NCBI GenBank assembly: GCA_021774695.1
Contig: JAJFIU010000160.1
Location: 1-50,551, forward strand
DNA: 50,551 nucleotides
Source of the DNA: Alphaproteobacteria bacterium
GTDB taxonomy: Bacteria > Pseudomonadota > Alphaproteobacteria > Sphingomonadales > Kordiimonadaceae
Direction: 5' to 3'
Shown here: positions 1 through 8,854 of the stretch, piece after piece
Position numbering within the stretch: position 1 is the stretch's first letter
Layout: the number at the start of each line of letters is the position of its first letter
Notes under the pieces: generated by a model
The model's database searches: none
What the model was told of the DNA's origin: nothing
Seen by the model: only the letters and a program-made list of their open reading frames with translations
Position numbers and translations under genes: made by a program

Positions 1-1164
1 GCCTGCGATCATTATAATCGCTGGGAGGAAGACGTCGACCTTATCGAACATTTGGGCGTTGACGCCTACCGATTCTCTGTGTCCTGGACACGGGTGATCA
101 ATCAAAACGGCAGTTTAAATAAAACAGGGCTTTCCTTTTACTTAAAGCTACTGGACCAGCTGAACGCCAAAGACATTAAACCTTTTGTCACTTTTTATCA
201 TTGGGATTTACCGCAATACCTTCAAGATGAAGGTGGCTGGTTAAACCGCGATACAGCAATCAAATTCAGGGATTATGTCGACTTGGTGTCGAGGGAGTTT
301 GGCGACAGGGTGTTTTCCTATGCCACCCTTAACGAACCCTATTGTTCTGCTTATCTTGGTTATGAAGTTGGTATTCACGCACCGGGCATATTCGGTCCAG
401 AGTATGGCAAGAAGGCTGCTCACCATTTACTTCTCGCACACGGCATGGCGATGGATGTATTGGCCCATAATAGCCCTAATTCACTCAATGGAATCGTTCT
501 GAATTTCAGTCCTTGCTATAGCAAAACCGAAAAAGCTGAAGACATTGAAGCGGCGAGATTAGCGGATATTAACGTCAATCGGTGGTACATTGAGCCTATT
601 CTCAACGGGCGTTACCCCGACCAATTAGCAACATTACCCGATGATCATAAACCCGACATTCAAAGTGGTGATATGGCGTTGATATCCCACGCAATCGACT
701 TTATTGGCGTCAATTATTATACCCGTGAATTTTATAAAAAAGGTTCGCCTTCCGGGTTTCAGGCGGCAGAGAGCCCTGTAGGACAAAAAACTGATATGGG
801 ATGGGAAGTCTTTCCCAAAGGTCTAACCGACTTGCTGGTTTCCATGACTAAAGAATATGACCTGCCGCCGGTCTATATCACTGAAAATGGCGCTGCTACA
901 CGTGACACGATAAAAAACGGTGTGGTTATGGATACTGAGCGGCTAGCCTATTATCAGAGCCACTTGCAAGCTGTCGATAATGCCATCAAGCAAGGTGTTG
1001 ATATTCGCGGGTATTTCGCCTGGAGTTTGCTTGATAACTTTGAATGGGCAGAAGGCTATGCAAAGCGGTTCGGTATTGTCCATGTAGATTATGAAACCCA
1101 GAAACGAACGATTAAAGCCAGCGGCAAAGCATTTGGTGAATTTCTAAAACAAAGAGCCGCGTAA
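1..1164 (+). CDS. GH1 family beta-glucosidase, 5'-truncated by the window edge
   Basis: The reading frame is open from base 1, and the first codons already match the conserved GH1 N-terminal region (HYNRW, then AYRFS about 10 residues later), so the true start lies before the window. The acid/base motif TLNEP (Glu about codon 112) and the nucleophile motif ITENG (Glu about codon 295) are both present with normal spacing. The family hydrolyses terminal beta-linked glucose from cello- or laminari-oligosaccharides, usually in the cytoplasm. The gene sits 26 bp upstream of a sugar symporter and a LacI regulator on the same strand. That fits a role in splitting imported oligosaccharides released by the GH3 and GH16 enzymes encoded opposite. 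Exact substrate preference is inferred from context. Confidence 0.95.
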   Translation, partial: ACDHYNRWEEDVDLIEHLGVDAYRFSVSWTRVINQNGSLNKTGLSFYLKLLDQLNAKDIKPFVTFYHWDLPQYLQDEGGWLNRDTAIKFRDYVDLVSREFGDRVFSYATLNEPYCSAYLGYEVGIHAPGIFGPEYGKKAAHHLLLAHGMAMDVLAHNSPNSLNGIVLNFSPCYSKTEKAEDIEAARLADINVNRWYIEPILNGRYPDQLATLPDDHKPDIQSGDMALISHAIDFIGVNYYTREFYKKGSPSGFQAAESPVGQKTDMGWEVFPKGLTDLLVSMTKEYDLPPVYITENGAATRDTIKNGVVMDTERLAYYQSHLQAVDNAIKQGVDIRGYFAWSLLDNFEWAEGYAKRFGIVHVDYETQKRTIKASGKAFGEFLKQRAA

Positions 1165-1190
1165 AAAATAACAATGTACCGGGGGATAGA

Positions 1191-2570
1191 ATGTTAAGCG
1201 TGAAAGAGAAGATTGCCTACGGCCTCGGCGACACGGCAAGTAATATAGTCTTTCAGACTGTTATGATGTTTCTCGCTTTCTTCTATACCGATATATATGG
1301 CATCTCGCCCGCCGTAGTTGGAACGCTTTTTCTGGCGGTGCGGGTTTTTGATGCGGTGACCGACCCATTAATGGGCGCACTGACCGACCGCACCCAAACA
1401 AAACACGGAAAATTCCGGCCCTATATCCTGTGGCTTGCGGTTCCCTTCGGCGTCATCAGTGTTGCAGCCTTTACCACGCCCGACTTTTCGGAAAACGGTA
1501 AAATCATCTATGCCTTCGTAACCTACGGATTGCTGATGGCTGCCTACACCGCTATCAACATTCCCTATTCAGCCTTGGGCGGCGTATTAACAGACAAACC
1601 CGAAGAGCGGGTTTCGGTACAGTCGTACCGGTTTGTTTTCGGCATGCTTGGCGGCCTGATTGTGGCTAGCCTGACGCTTCCGCTTGTGGAATATTTCGGG
1701 GACGGCGACCAAGCCAAGGGGTATCAGTATACTATTGGTGCCATGAGCCTGTTCGGCATTGTCATGTTTTTCCTTTGTTTTGCAGGCACAAAAGAACGCG
1801 TGGTGCCACCGCCGGTAGCGGGCAGAAAAATGCGCGAGGATTTCAAATCCCTTTGGCAAAATGACCAGTGGCGCATCTTGTGTATGGCTGTGCTTTTCCT
1901 GTTAACAGGTATGGTGTTGCGCTCAACACTCGCAATTTTTTACGTCAAATATTATATGGGCATACCCGATTTCATCACCACGTTTGTTACCGTGGGCATG
2001 ATCGGTAACATTATCGGCACGTCCCTTTCTGCGCCGCTGGCACGGCGTGTCTGCAAAGTAAAAGCCTATATCTGGCTACAAATAATTTCGGCAATCCTCT
2101 GCGCCGTCAGTTTCTTCATTCCAGGTGAAATGGTCTTTCTCACCACAGCCATGTTCTTTATCTGGAGCTTATTGTTGCAGATGGCCACGCCGCTCCTTTG
2201 GGCAAAAATGGCTGACGTTGTGGATTACGGTCACTGGAAAACCGGGATTCGCATCACAGGATCAGTTTATTCAAGTGTTGTCTTTTTCATCAAAATGGGC
2301 ATCGCCGTTGGCGGCGCACTCGCGGGTTGGTTACTAGCCTATTATGGCTTTGAGGCTGGCACTGTCGCAAGCGAAGAAACACGCGAGGGCTTGCGCATGT
2401 CTTTCACTCTTATGCCGATCATTCCCTTCTTGATAGTAGCCGCGGTAATGCGGAAGTACCGCCTCACGGACACTCTTGTAAAAAGCATCCATGACGAGTT
2501 AAAAGAAAGAGAGAAAAAGTCTGACTCTGAATCTCTATCTGATTCTGAACCTCAAACGGAAAATGCTTAA
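1191..2570 (+). CDS. GPH-family (MelB-like) sugar:cation symporter
   Basis: The 459-residue protein has about 12 hydrophobic segments and the glycoside-pentoside-hexuronide symporter signatures: an N-terminal EKIAYGLGD-type motif, the DAVTDP segment, and an R/K-rich loop (HGKFRPY) after TM2. The family imports glycosides with Na+ or H+ across the inner membrane. A GGGGGA ribosome site precedes the ATG. It lies between the GH1 gene and the LacI gene with short gaps, so the three are probably one operon bringing in beta-glucan oligosaccharides. The C-terminal tail is Ser/Asp/Glu-rich and hydrophilic, probably cytoplasmic. The specific sugar cannot be read from sequence. Confidence 0.93.
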   Translation: MLSVKEKIAYGLGDTASNIVFQTVMMFLAFFYTDIYGISPAVVGTLFLAVRVFDAVTDPLMGALTDRTQTKHGKFRPYILWLAVPFGVISVAAFTTPDFSENGKIIYAFVTYGLLMAAYTAINIPYSALGGVLTDKPEERVSVQSYRFVFGMLGGLIVASLTLPLVEYFGDGDQAKGYQYTIGAMSLFGIVMFFLCFAGTKERVVPPPVAGRKMREDFKSLWQNDQWRILCMAVLFLLTGMVLRSTLAIFYVKYYMGIPDFITTFVTVGMIGNIIGTSLSAPLARRVCKVKAYIWLQIISAILCAVSFFIPGEMVFLTTAMFFIWSLLLQMATPLLWAKMADVVDYGHWKTGIRITGSVYSSVVFFIKMGIAVGGALAGWLLAYYGFEAGTVASEETREGLRMSFTLMPIIPFLIVAAVMRKYRLTDTLVKSIHDELKEREKKSDSESLSDSEPQTENA

Positions 2571-2576
2571 CCCTCC

Positions 2577-3578
2577 ATGGCTACGATTTATGAAGTTTCT
2601 GCACTCGCTGGCGTTTCGCTTGCAACAGTGTCGCGAGTCATCAATGGCTCCGGCCGTGTCAGCGAGAAAACCAGCAAAAAGGTAAGGGCCGCAATCCAAA
2701 CCTTGGATTATCGCCCCAGTTCGGCCGCCAAATCGCTGGCGTCAAACCGAACTGACAGCGTGGGTGTTCTGGTATCTGAATTTCACGGGCCATTCTACGG
2801 CGCCATGATGAGTGGTATCGAATCTGAACTGCGTGCCAAGAGCAAGCACGGTATATTCGCCGCCGGCCACAGCGACGAGATCAGCGAAAAAGAAGGCATT
2901 GAATTTCTAATCGACAGAAGCTGTGATGCGTTGATCCTGCATGTGGAGGCCGTTTCTGACGCTTATTTGATCGAACTCAGCAAAGGCAAGACACCTTTTG
3001 TACTTATTAACCGTTTTATTCCCGAGCTTGCCGACATCTGTATCAGCTTGAACAACGACCTGGGCGGCCATATGGCAGCCCATGCAATGCTTGATGCGGG
3101 CCACACACATATTGCCTATATCTCGGGGCCTTTGTGGAAAAATGACAGTAGAGACCGGCTTCACGGCTTCAAAAACGCCTTGGAAAAAGCGTTGGTTCCG
3201 TTTGATGAAGGCCTGCTTTTTGAGGGCGACTACCACGAAGAAAGCGGCCGACAAGGCTTGTTAAATTTCGTTAAAAACAAGAAAAAATTCACAGCTGTGG
3301 CCTGTGCAAATGATGAAATGGCATCGGGCGTTTATAAAGCCGCTCGTGAATTAGGCCTTACTCTGCCGGAGGATCTATCTGTCGTCGGTTTTGACCACTC
3401 AATTTTTGCAAGCTATCTTTACCCGCAATTATCTTCGGTCAATTATCCAATTGGCAGAATGGGGAAAATGGCTGCGCGCCTTGTCCTTCGAAATATATAT
3501 AAAGCGCTCATCAAAGACATCAAACATGAGTTTGAACCGGAACTGATCTCGCACGATTCAATCGCCCAGCCGAAATAA
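2577..3578 (+). CDS. LacI-family transcriptional repressor
   Basis: The 333-residue protein has an N-terminal LacI helix-turn-helix (IYEVSALAGVSLATVSRVIN), a hinge helix with the usual KSLAS-type sequence near residue 55, and a periplasmic-binding-like effector domain. It follows the symporter by 6 bp and is probably co-transcribed. LacI proteins with this layout repress sugar operons until a mono- or disaccharide inducer binds. The likely target in this window is the large palindrome at 7238-7279 upstream of GH3, whose centre TGTAAGCGCTTACA is a typical LacI-family operator core. A second operator before the GH1 gene would lie outside the window. The stop is only 13 bp from the convergent GH16 stop, and no clear terminator is visible between them. 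Confidence 0.93.
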   Translation: MATIYEVSALAGVSLATVSRVINGSGRVSEKTSKKVRAAIQTLDYRPSSAAKSLASNRTDSVGVLVSEFHGPFYGAMMSGIESELRAKSKHGIFAAGHSDEISEKEGIEFLIDRSCDALILHVEAVSDAYLIELSKGKTPFVLINRFIPELADICISLNNDLGGHMAAHAMLDAGHTHIAYISGPLWKNDSRDRLHGFKNALEKALVPFDEGLLFEGDYHEESGRQGLLNFVKNKKKFTAVACANDEMASGVYKAARELGLTLPEDLSVVGFDHSIFASYLYPQLSSVNYPIGRMGKMAARLVLRNIYKALIKDIKHEFEPELISHDSIAQPK

Positions 3579-3591
3579 ACACACGGACCGC

Positions 3592-4422
3592 CTACTTTTG
3601 CTGCCAGACCCTAACCCAGTCTATTTCATACTGTGTTGGAAACGCAGTTTCGTCGACACCTTTCTGGCCGCCCCAGTCACCACCAACAGCAAGATTCAAA
3701 ATGACATAAAAGGGCTGATCAAAAGGCCATTCAGCGGTTCCATCCGTTTTTTCTCGCAGAATTTCGAAATACTGTTCGCCGTCAATAAACCAACGTAAGC
3801 TATCCTCTGTCCACTCAACCGCAAAGTCGTGAAACTCGCTGCTGATAGTGGGCACATAGATTTCGCCGCCCTTTTGTGTGCCCAGCATGCCATTGAACGC
3901 TTCGGTATGAATGGTGCCGTGCAAGTAGCCAAGCCGGTGACCCACATGCTCCATAATATCGATCTCGCCTGACTTCGGCCAGGGGCCAAAACTGTTGGTG
4001 TCTGGTAGCATCCAAAAGGCGGGCCAGGTGCCTACGCCGCTTGGAATTTTGGCTCGCATCGCTATTTTACCGGTTTGCCATCCCGGCATTTTCTGCGACG
4101 TGATTTTTGCTGACGTATAGACTTCGTCGAATTGCGCTTCGATAATCAACTTGCCGTCTTCAATGCGCAGGTTTTGCTGTTCCCCGGTATAGGTTTGAAG
4201 TTCATTGTTGCCGAACCCACATAAGGCGGGACAGCCATTTCCCTTAACTATTTCCCATGCATTGGGATCAGGTGTTTTGCCAGCATCAAACTCATCAGCC
4301 CAAACCAACGTCCAATCCTTATCGTCAGCATGAACAGCATTTGTAACGCCAAAACCCAAACTGGCAGGCAGCAGGCTGGTAAACAAGATGATAATTCCTG
4401 GAACAATTCTGCTGATTTGCAT
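3592..4422 (-). CDS. GH16 family endo-beta-1,3-glucanase (laminarinase), secreted
   Basis: The 276-residue protein starts with a Sec signal peptide (hydrophobic stretch to about residue 29, cleavage near VHA-DD). The catalytic GH16 motif EIDIME is complete, with the nucleophile Glu at about 153, Asp155 and acid/base Glu158. Its spacing (E-x-D-x-x-E) is the laminarinase-type form with the extra residue. The family cuts internal beta-1,3-glucosidic bonds in laminarin and similar glucans outside the cytoplasm. A GAGGGG ribosome site precedes the ATG. The gene follows GH3 by 72 bp on the same strand, suggesting an operon. No carbohydrate-binding module is visible, so this is a single-domain enzyme. 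Confidence 0.93.
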   Translation of the reverse strand: MQISRIVPGIIILFTSLLPASLGFGVTNAVHADDKDWTLVWADEFDAGKTPDPNAWEIVKGNGCPALCGFGNNELQTYTGEQQNLRIEDGKLIIEAQFDEVYTSAKITSQKMPGWQTGKIAMRAKIPSGVGTWPAFWMLPDTNSFGPWPKSGEIDIMEHVGHRLGYLHGTIHTEAFNGMLGTQKGGEIYVPTISSEFHDFAVEWTEDSLRWFIDGEQYFEILREKTDGTAEWPFDQPFYVILNLAVGGDWGGQKGVDETAFPTQYEIDWVRVWQQK

Positions 4423-4494
4423 CGTTTTAACCCCTCTTCTTAAGTTATTTTACCTTTGATTACGGTGCAGGCCATCCATCAATCAAGTCCCGGC

Positions 4495-7086
4495 TCAGGG
4501 ACATTGATGTGTCGTATCGGTCTGTTTACTAACGGTGATATTTGCGACAGAAAGTGCCGCTTTGTTGCTGGACTTCAGCATAAAAGGGCGGGAAATAACA
4601 TCAAATGTGTCGTCTTCCCGCGCAAAACATGAAAGTTTGAGTGCATAAGCCTGCCATCCTTTGTCCGCCATTGTTCCAAGCTGGGCGGCAATATCGATCG
4701 TTCGCTCGCAGTTTTGCCCGCACGCTATTTTCAATAACATTTCTCCGCGGGGTGGTTGCTCCACATTCACGTCAAAACGAAGCGTGCCGCCGGCTTTTAA
4801 AATAGTTGAAAAATCATAGTTGGTTTCACTACCACCAGCCTGAATGAACATCGATGCACTTTTTTGGCCTGACCAGGAAATGTTGAGCGCATCCTCCTGA
4901 ACTGTCATGTCCGCGGTTGTAACAACCGCAGCTTTGCTCGGCAATGCCGCGTAGGCACCACTTAATAGTATGGTGGATTGCTCGTCGCTTACCCATACCT
5001 GCCAAGGCGCCTGAGGCCTTCCAGCATAAATAGCATAATTGTCGGCGCCTGCCTTGGCTACACCTTCAACATCCTCTAATAGCTTCTCGACGATGCCGCC
5101 GGCTGATGCATAGGAAAGCCCGTATCCAAGCTTAAACAATGGATCATACCCGGAATGGTGGGGATTCAATACATCTTGCAATGGTGTTTTCGGCCAGGAA
5201 AATGACAGGGTACCCCTGAAGTCATGACGCGGCTCGTTTTGCCCATCAGCAACCAGCACGTCGGCGATGCCGCCACCTTCGCTGCCCGGCAACCAAGCTG
5301 CAACAAAGGCGTCAGAAGCATTTATTTCTGGATTTACCCACATTGGCCGACCGGACAAAAACACACTGACTACAGGGATGTTTTCAGCCTTTAATTTTTG
5401 CAGCAGCTTGAGCGACGTCTTGTGGATTGGTTGAAATTCCAGCGTGTCTCGGTCGCCAAGATACTCGGCGTAGGGGTCTTCACCAAAAACCACTATAGCA
5501 ACATCTGGTCGGGCCGTGTATGAGCCGTCCACCGACAATTCCGTCTGGCCGCCTGCATCACTTACTGCTCTATTCAACCCATCAAATATGGAAGTGCCAC
5601 CGGGGAAATCTGTATTCACATTGCCCGTACCCTGCCAAGTGATGGTCCAGCCACCGGATTGTTTGCCAATATTGTCGGCGCCGTCACCCGTAATCAAAAT
5701 ATTTTGCCCGGCTTTGAGCGGCAGGATGTCGTCGTTATTTTTCAAAAGCACAAGGGATTGCTGCACCGCCCGACGGGCAACATCGCGGTGCTCAGGGCTA
5801 CCAATTATGTCTGGTTTGCCCGCGATACCACGTTCGGAAGGCCGACCCTTATCAAAAAGACCCGCCCGCATTTTCACCCGCACAATGCGGCTTACTGCGT
5901 CATCCAGGCGCGCCATCGGAATTTCACCGGAAACCACCTGCGCCACAGTATTGTGGTAGAATTGTTTCCAGTCGGTCGGCACCATGATCATGTCGACGCC
6001 TGCATTAATTGAAGCCGCGCACGATTGGTTGGTGCAACCCGGCAGTTGGCCGTGCCCGTTCCAGTCACCAACCACAAAACCGTCCAGCGCCATCCGACCC
6101 TTCAATACGTCGGTCAACAAATAGCGACTGCCATGTAATTTCTCATCATTCCAGCTGGAAAAGCTCGCCATCGCCGTTTGCACACCAGCAGCTATTGCTG
6201 GCGCATATCCGGCGCCGTGAATATCTCGCAGTTCAGCTTCAGAAACCTTAGCATTGCCCTGGTCATCGCCGTTTTCCGTACCGCCGTCGCCGAGGAAATG
6301 CTTGGCGGTTGCAATAACATGATTGGCGTCCAGAAATTCGTCAGTACCCGGCACACCCTGAAGGCCGTACACCATCTCCTTGGCATAGGCGGTTATCAGC
6401 GACGGGTCTTCGCTGTAACTTTCATAGGTTCTGCCCCACCGATCATTTTGAACAACCGCCAGCGTTGGGGCAAAAGTCCAATCAATGCCGGTAACGCGGG
6501 TTTCGCGCGCTGTCACATTACCTATCTCGCGCATCAAACCCGGATTATGCGCTGCACCCAGGCCAATATTGTGCGGGAATATGGTAGCGCCGATAACATT
6601 ATTGTGGCCGTGAACCGCATCGCTGCCCCAAATGATGGGAATGGCGGCCTTTCCGTCGGATGTATCCATTGACGCATCATAGTAAGCATCAGCCAGGTCC
6701 AGCCATTCTTGGGGTGTGGCGTGCTTGTTGCGGTTTGGCATCGACCCACCGCCATTTAAAACCGAACCAAGATGATAGTTTCTAACATCCTCGGGCGTGG
6801 TTTCTTTAATCTCGCCCTGAATAAGCTGGCCAACCTTTTCCTCTATGGTCATTTGCGCGACAAAAGCTTTTATTTTCTTTTCCATAGCGGCATTCAGCGG
6901 AAGCGGACTCTGCGCCGCTGGCCACGCATCAGCCCCAAGATAAGTGGTTTGAGTTTGTGTTTTTCCAGACGGAACAGCGGGCGACGAATTATCAGCGGCC
7001 TGCTCAACGGCGGAGTTGTCTGCACAAGCAACCAACAGCAAAAGGGCGGTCAGCGCAGCGTTTTTAAAATTAGGGCGAATTATCAT
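4495..7086 (-). CDS. GH3 family exo-beta-glucosidase/glucanase lipoprotein (ExoP-like)
   Basis: The 863-residue protein has a lipoprotein signal ending in LLVAC, with the lipidated Cys at 21, so it is probably anchored to the outer membrane facing the periplasm or cell surface. The GH3 nucleophile motif VVGDWNG is present with Asp at about 341. The alpha/beta sandwich domain follows. A C-terminal region of about 200 residues resembles the extra beta domain of marine exo-1,3/1,4-beta-glucanases of the ExoP type. It would remove terminal glucose from beta-glucan oligosaccharides made by the GH16 enzyme encoded next. The start codon lacks a strong ribosome site. Expression is probably LacI-controlled through the palindrome about 150 bp upstream. 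Confidence 0.94.
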   Translation of the reverse strand: MIIRPNFKNAALTALLLLVACADNSAVEQAADNSSPAVPSGKTQTQTTYLGADAWPAAQSPLPLNAAMEKKIKAFVAQMTIEEKVGQLIQGEIKETTPEDVRNYHLGSVLNGGGSMPNRNKHATPQEWLDLADAYYDASMDTSDGKAAIPIIWGSDAVHGHNNVIGATIFPHNIGLGAAHNPGLMREIGNVTARETRVTGIDWTFAPTLAVVQNDRWGRTYESYSEDPSLITAYAKEMVYGLQGVPGTDEFLDANHVIATAKHFLGDGGTENGDDQGNAKVSEAELRDIHGAGYAPAIAAGVQTAMASFSSWNDEKLHGSRYLLTDVLKGRMALDGFVVGDWNGHGQLPGCTNQSCAASINAGVDMIMVPTDWKQFYHNTVAQVVSGEIPMARLDDAVSRIVRVKMRAGLFDKGRPSERGIAGKPDIIGSPEHRDVARRAVQQSLVLLKNNDDILPLKAGQNILITGDGADNIGKQSGGWTITWQGTGNVNTDFPGGTSIFDGLNRAVSDAGGQTELSVDGSYTARPDVAIVVFGEDPYAEYLGDRDTLEFQPIHKTSLKLLQKLKAENIPVVSVFLSGRPMWVNPEINASDAFVAAWLPGSEGGGIADVLVADGQNEPRHDFRGTLSFSWPKTPLQDVLNPHHSGYDPLFKLGYGLSYASAGGIVEKLLEDVEGVAKAGADNYAIYAGRPQAPWQVWVSDEQSTILLSGAYAALPSKAAVVTTADMTVQEDALNISWSGQKSASMFIQAGGSETNYDFSTILKAGGTLRFDVNVEQPPRGEMLLKIACGQNCERTIDIAAQLGTMADKGWQAYALKLSCFAREDDTFDVISRPFMLKSSNKAALSVANITVSKQTDTTHQCP

Positions 7087-7545
7087 TTTTTATCTATACT
7101 TTCATAGTCCGATACAGGTCAGCGTAATAATCTGCTCAAATCAACAGGCCAAACATATGTTAGCCGTCCGTCGACATGGTTCGCTGATGTCGAAGTATCG
7201 ATTTGCTTCCATCACAGTATCCATGATTTTCAAAGCATGTTCAACATAAAATGTAAGCGCTTACATTTTATGTTGAACAAATCTTGGCTTGAAGTATTTG
7301 TCAAACGCCAAGAAAAAGCCTGAAGCCTAATTGATCAACTGTATTATGCCAACACACCTAGTGTGCCGCGGGAATAAAGCCTTAAAATAAGGCTACCGTT
7401 TTAGAATAAAGTCCGAAAATAAGACAGCTTTCGCCACTTAATATCAATTGGAACGCACCAAACACCACCTAAATTGACGGTCGTCAAAACCGGAAGGCCC
7501 TGTCTATGCAACTGTGGGTGGATAGAACCTGACAGGAGGAACACC
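7087..7545. other. 459-bp intergenic region between divergent GH3 and DUF4136-like lipoprotein genes
   Basis: No convincing gene is present. It holds the 42-bp palindrome annotated separately. It also holds a perfect 7-bp hairpin with a 3-base loop (AGCCTTA-AAA-TAAGGCT, 7378-7394) followed by a short T stretch, which could be a weak terminator or structural element. No FNR-type box is found here, in contrast to the intergenic regions after 8600. Confidence 0.6.
7238..7279. promoter_or_regulatory. 42-bp perfect palindrome with LacI-type operator core
   Basis: Bases 7238-7258 are exactly the reverse complement of 7259-7279, with no loop. The centre is TGTAAGCGCTTACA, a LacI-family operator pattern with the central CG step. 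It lies about 150 bp upstream of the GH3 start, facing the GH3-GH16 pair. A LacI gene is encoded nearby at 2577-3578. The symmetry is much longer than a single LacI dimer footprint (about 18-20 bp), so the arms may serve another purpose. Operator function is inferred. Confidence 0.72.
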
Positions 7546-8163
7546 ATGCTGCAGAAATACAAACTATGGTTTCTAGTTGCGATATTTGGACTATTGACGG
7601 GCTGTAGTTCCACAGTGGACTGTGATGTAATTTCGTATCACACACTCGGCGAGCCTATGGGAGAGACGGTCAAAATTGTCCATCAGGACAGCGAGTTAAC
7701 CGGCTCGCCAGAGTTCGCTTTTTTCGCCGCTCAAATCGAGGAACAATTGAACAGAATCGGATATGCAACTAAGGAAAACGGCGCATCAGACCTGCTTTTT
7801 GCCATAAAGTACGGCACCGGCGAAGGCCAAGAAGAGGTCGCACGACTCCCCAAATGCTATACACGATACCGGTATTTATATGAAGACTATGGTTCGCCCT
7901 ACTACCGCGGACTTGAGTGCTATGATGGTCTAATCGATTTGCACTCAAGATACGTCCATTTTCTTGCGCTCAATGTGTATAAGCCTACGGAGCCAGGCGA
8001 CCCGGGCGAGGTTATATATCAAGGGATAGCTAACAGTGTTAGCCTGAACAATAGTATCGGCCCCATTATGCCTTATCTGGTGGCTGCGCTATTTGATGGC
8101 TTCCCCGGCAAGAGTGGCGAAGTAAGAAATGTGGCGGTTGACCGAACAGCAGTAAAAAAATAG
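7546..8163 (+). CDS. DUF4136-like lipoprotein of unknown function
   Basis: The ATG at 7546 is chosen because a strong AGGAGG ribosome site ends 6 bp before it and a lipoprotein signal follows directly (hydrophobic run, lipobox LLTGC, Cys20). An upstream in-frame start at 7474 would bury the signal. The mature part, about 185 residues, has a closing segment (FPGKSGEVRNVAV) like DUF4136 proteins, which are small periplasmic lipoproteins without known activity. It carries several Tyr- and Cys-rich stretches in the middle. It stands alone between the glucan locus and the stress island. Assignment to DUF4136 is by resemblance and is moderate. Confidence 0.75.
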   Translation: MLQKYKLWFLVAIFGLLTGCSSTVDCDVISYHTLGEPMGETVKIVHQDSELTGSPEFAFFAAQIEEQLNRIGYATKENGASDLLFAIKYGTGEGQEEVARLPKCYTRYRYLYEDYGSPYYRGLECYDGLIDLHSRYVHFLALNVYKPTEPGDPGEVIYQGIANSVSLNNSIGPIMPYLVAALFDGFPGKSGEVRNVAVDRTAVKK

Positions 8164-8665
8164 ATGGAAAATACTATTTGTTAATCGCAATCAGTAAGCG
8201 ATATTTCAAAAACTACTGTTAACTCGGCACGGTGAGGCGCAGCACGAACGTCATACAGGCGAATGCATTCCTTCTGGAGCGTGCTTGTTTGTGACGAGGA
8301 ACGATGAAACGATAACGCACTGCGTAAAGCCCACAGTCGCCTGATTTGTCTCTTTGGGATTGACCTGAATGAAACAATATAGATGGCTGCGGGCTTTATT
8401 GTTTTCCGATCAACTCAGGTTTTGACAGATGATAAATATTCGAAATAAGACCGCTAACGACAATAAGAAACCCGCGGTTATCTTTTATCCTATTCAAGAC
8501 CTAAGCCTCTTTCAGATATCCGATAGCCACGGGCCCCGGTTCGATTGATCTTCACAAAATATAGGGTCCAAATTCCAGTAGGCTCAAAGAGCTGTCCCAG
8601 AAAGAGCTGCTATATCCTGCTCCTCACCGAACAATGTCATCATGCCACGATCTCCGGGACATTTA

Positions 8666-8679
8666 TTGATTACAATCAA
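8666..8679. promoter_or_regulatory. FNR/FixK box (perfect), distal site upstream of ftsH
   Basis: TTGATTACAATCAA matches the FNR/FixK/Anr consensus TTGAT-N4-ATCAA at all ten defined positions. It lies 97 bp upstream of a second perfect box, and no -10 element is seen at the expected distance from this copy. It may be an auxiliary or repressing site for the ftsH promoter. Confidence 0.8.
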
Positions 8680-8762
8680 TGTTCGGTCGTTTTCCCGGTT
8701 TTTTTGCCTATTGAATAGCTTTTCCTGAAAAGAGTGATCTCCGCACAATGCCTGCATTGCCT

Positions 8763-8776
8763 TTGATCAAAATCAA
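8763..8776 (+). promoter_or_regulatory. FNR/FixK box (perfect) and promoter of ftsH
   Basis: TTGATCAAAATCAA matches the consensus at all ten positions. A box centred at -41.5 predicts transcription from about 8811. The hexamer GATAGT at 8798-8803 is within one base of the expected -10 position. The start codon of ftsH at 8855 then follows a short leader. This is the architecture of a class II FNR-activated promoter. Confidence 0.85.
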
Positions 8777-8854
8777 AGTGCCGATGCCTCTTAGGTTGAT
8801 AGTGTGCGGAGCGGAACGCCTTTATCTTGCCTGTGCACAGGAGAAACATGTGTC

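Larger units (their letters stand above)
8164..8854. other. 691-bp non-coding region upstream of ftsH
   Basis: No open frame with coding character was found. The right part holds two perfect FNR/FixK boxes (8666-8679 and 8763-8776, annotated separately). The left part contains a long-range complement: bases 8325-8332 (TAAAGCCC) can pair with 8391-8398, and CAG 8334-8336 with CTG 8387-8389, closing a loop of about 50 bases. This could be part of a small RNA or a terminator for the lipoprotein gene, but there is no clear U-run, so it is only a suggestion. A GGTTCGATT string near 8535 is not part of a tRNA. Confidence 0.5.

Noticed and set aside
8360-8373. FNR-like sequence TTGACCTGAATGAA in the 691-bp gap
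   Set aside because: There is a mismatch at the highly conserved C of the right half, and no gene start is close enough in either direction.
8530-8560. Possible tRNA T-arm (GGTTCGATT)
   Set aside because: No acceptor stem, anticodon arm or CCA end can be built around it.
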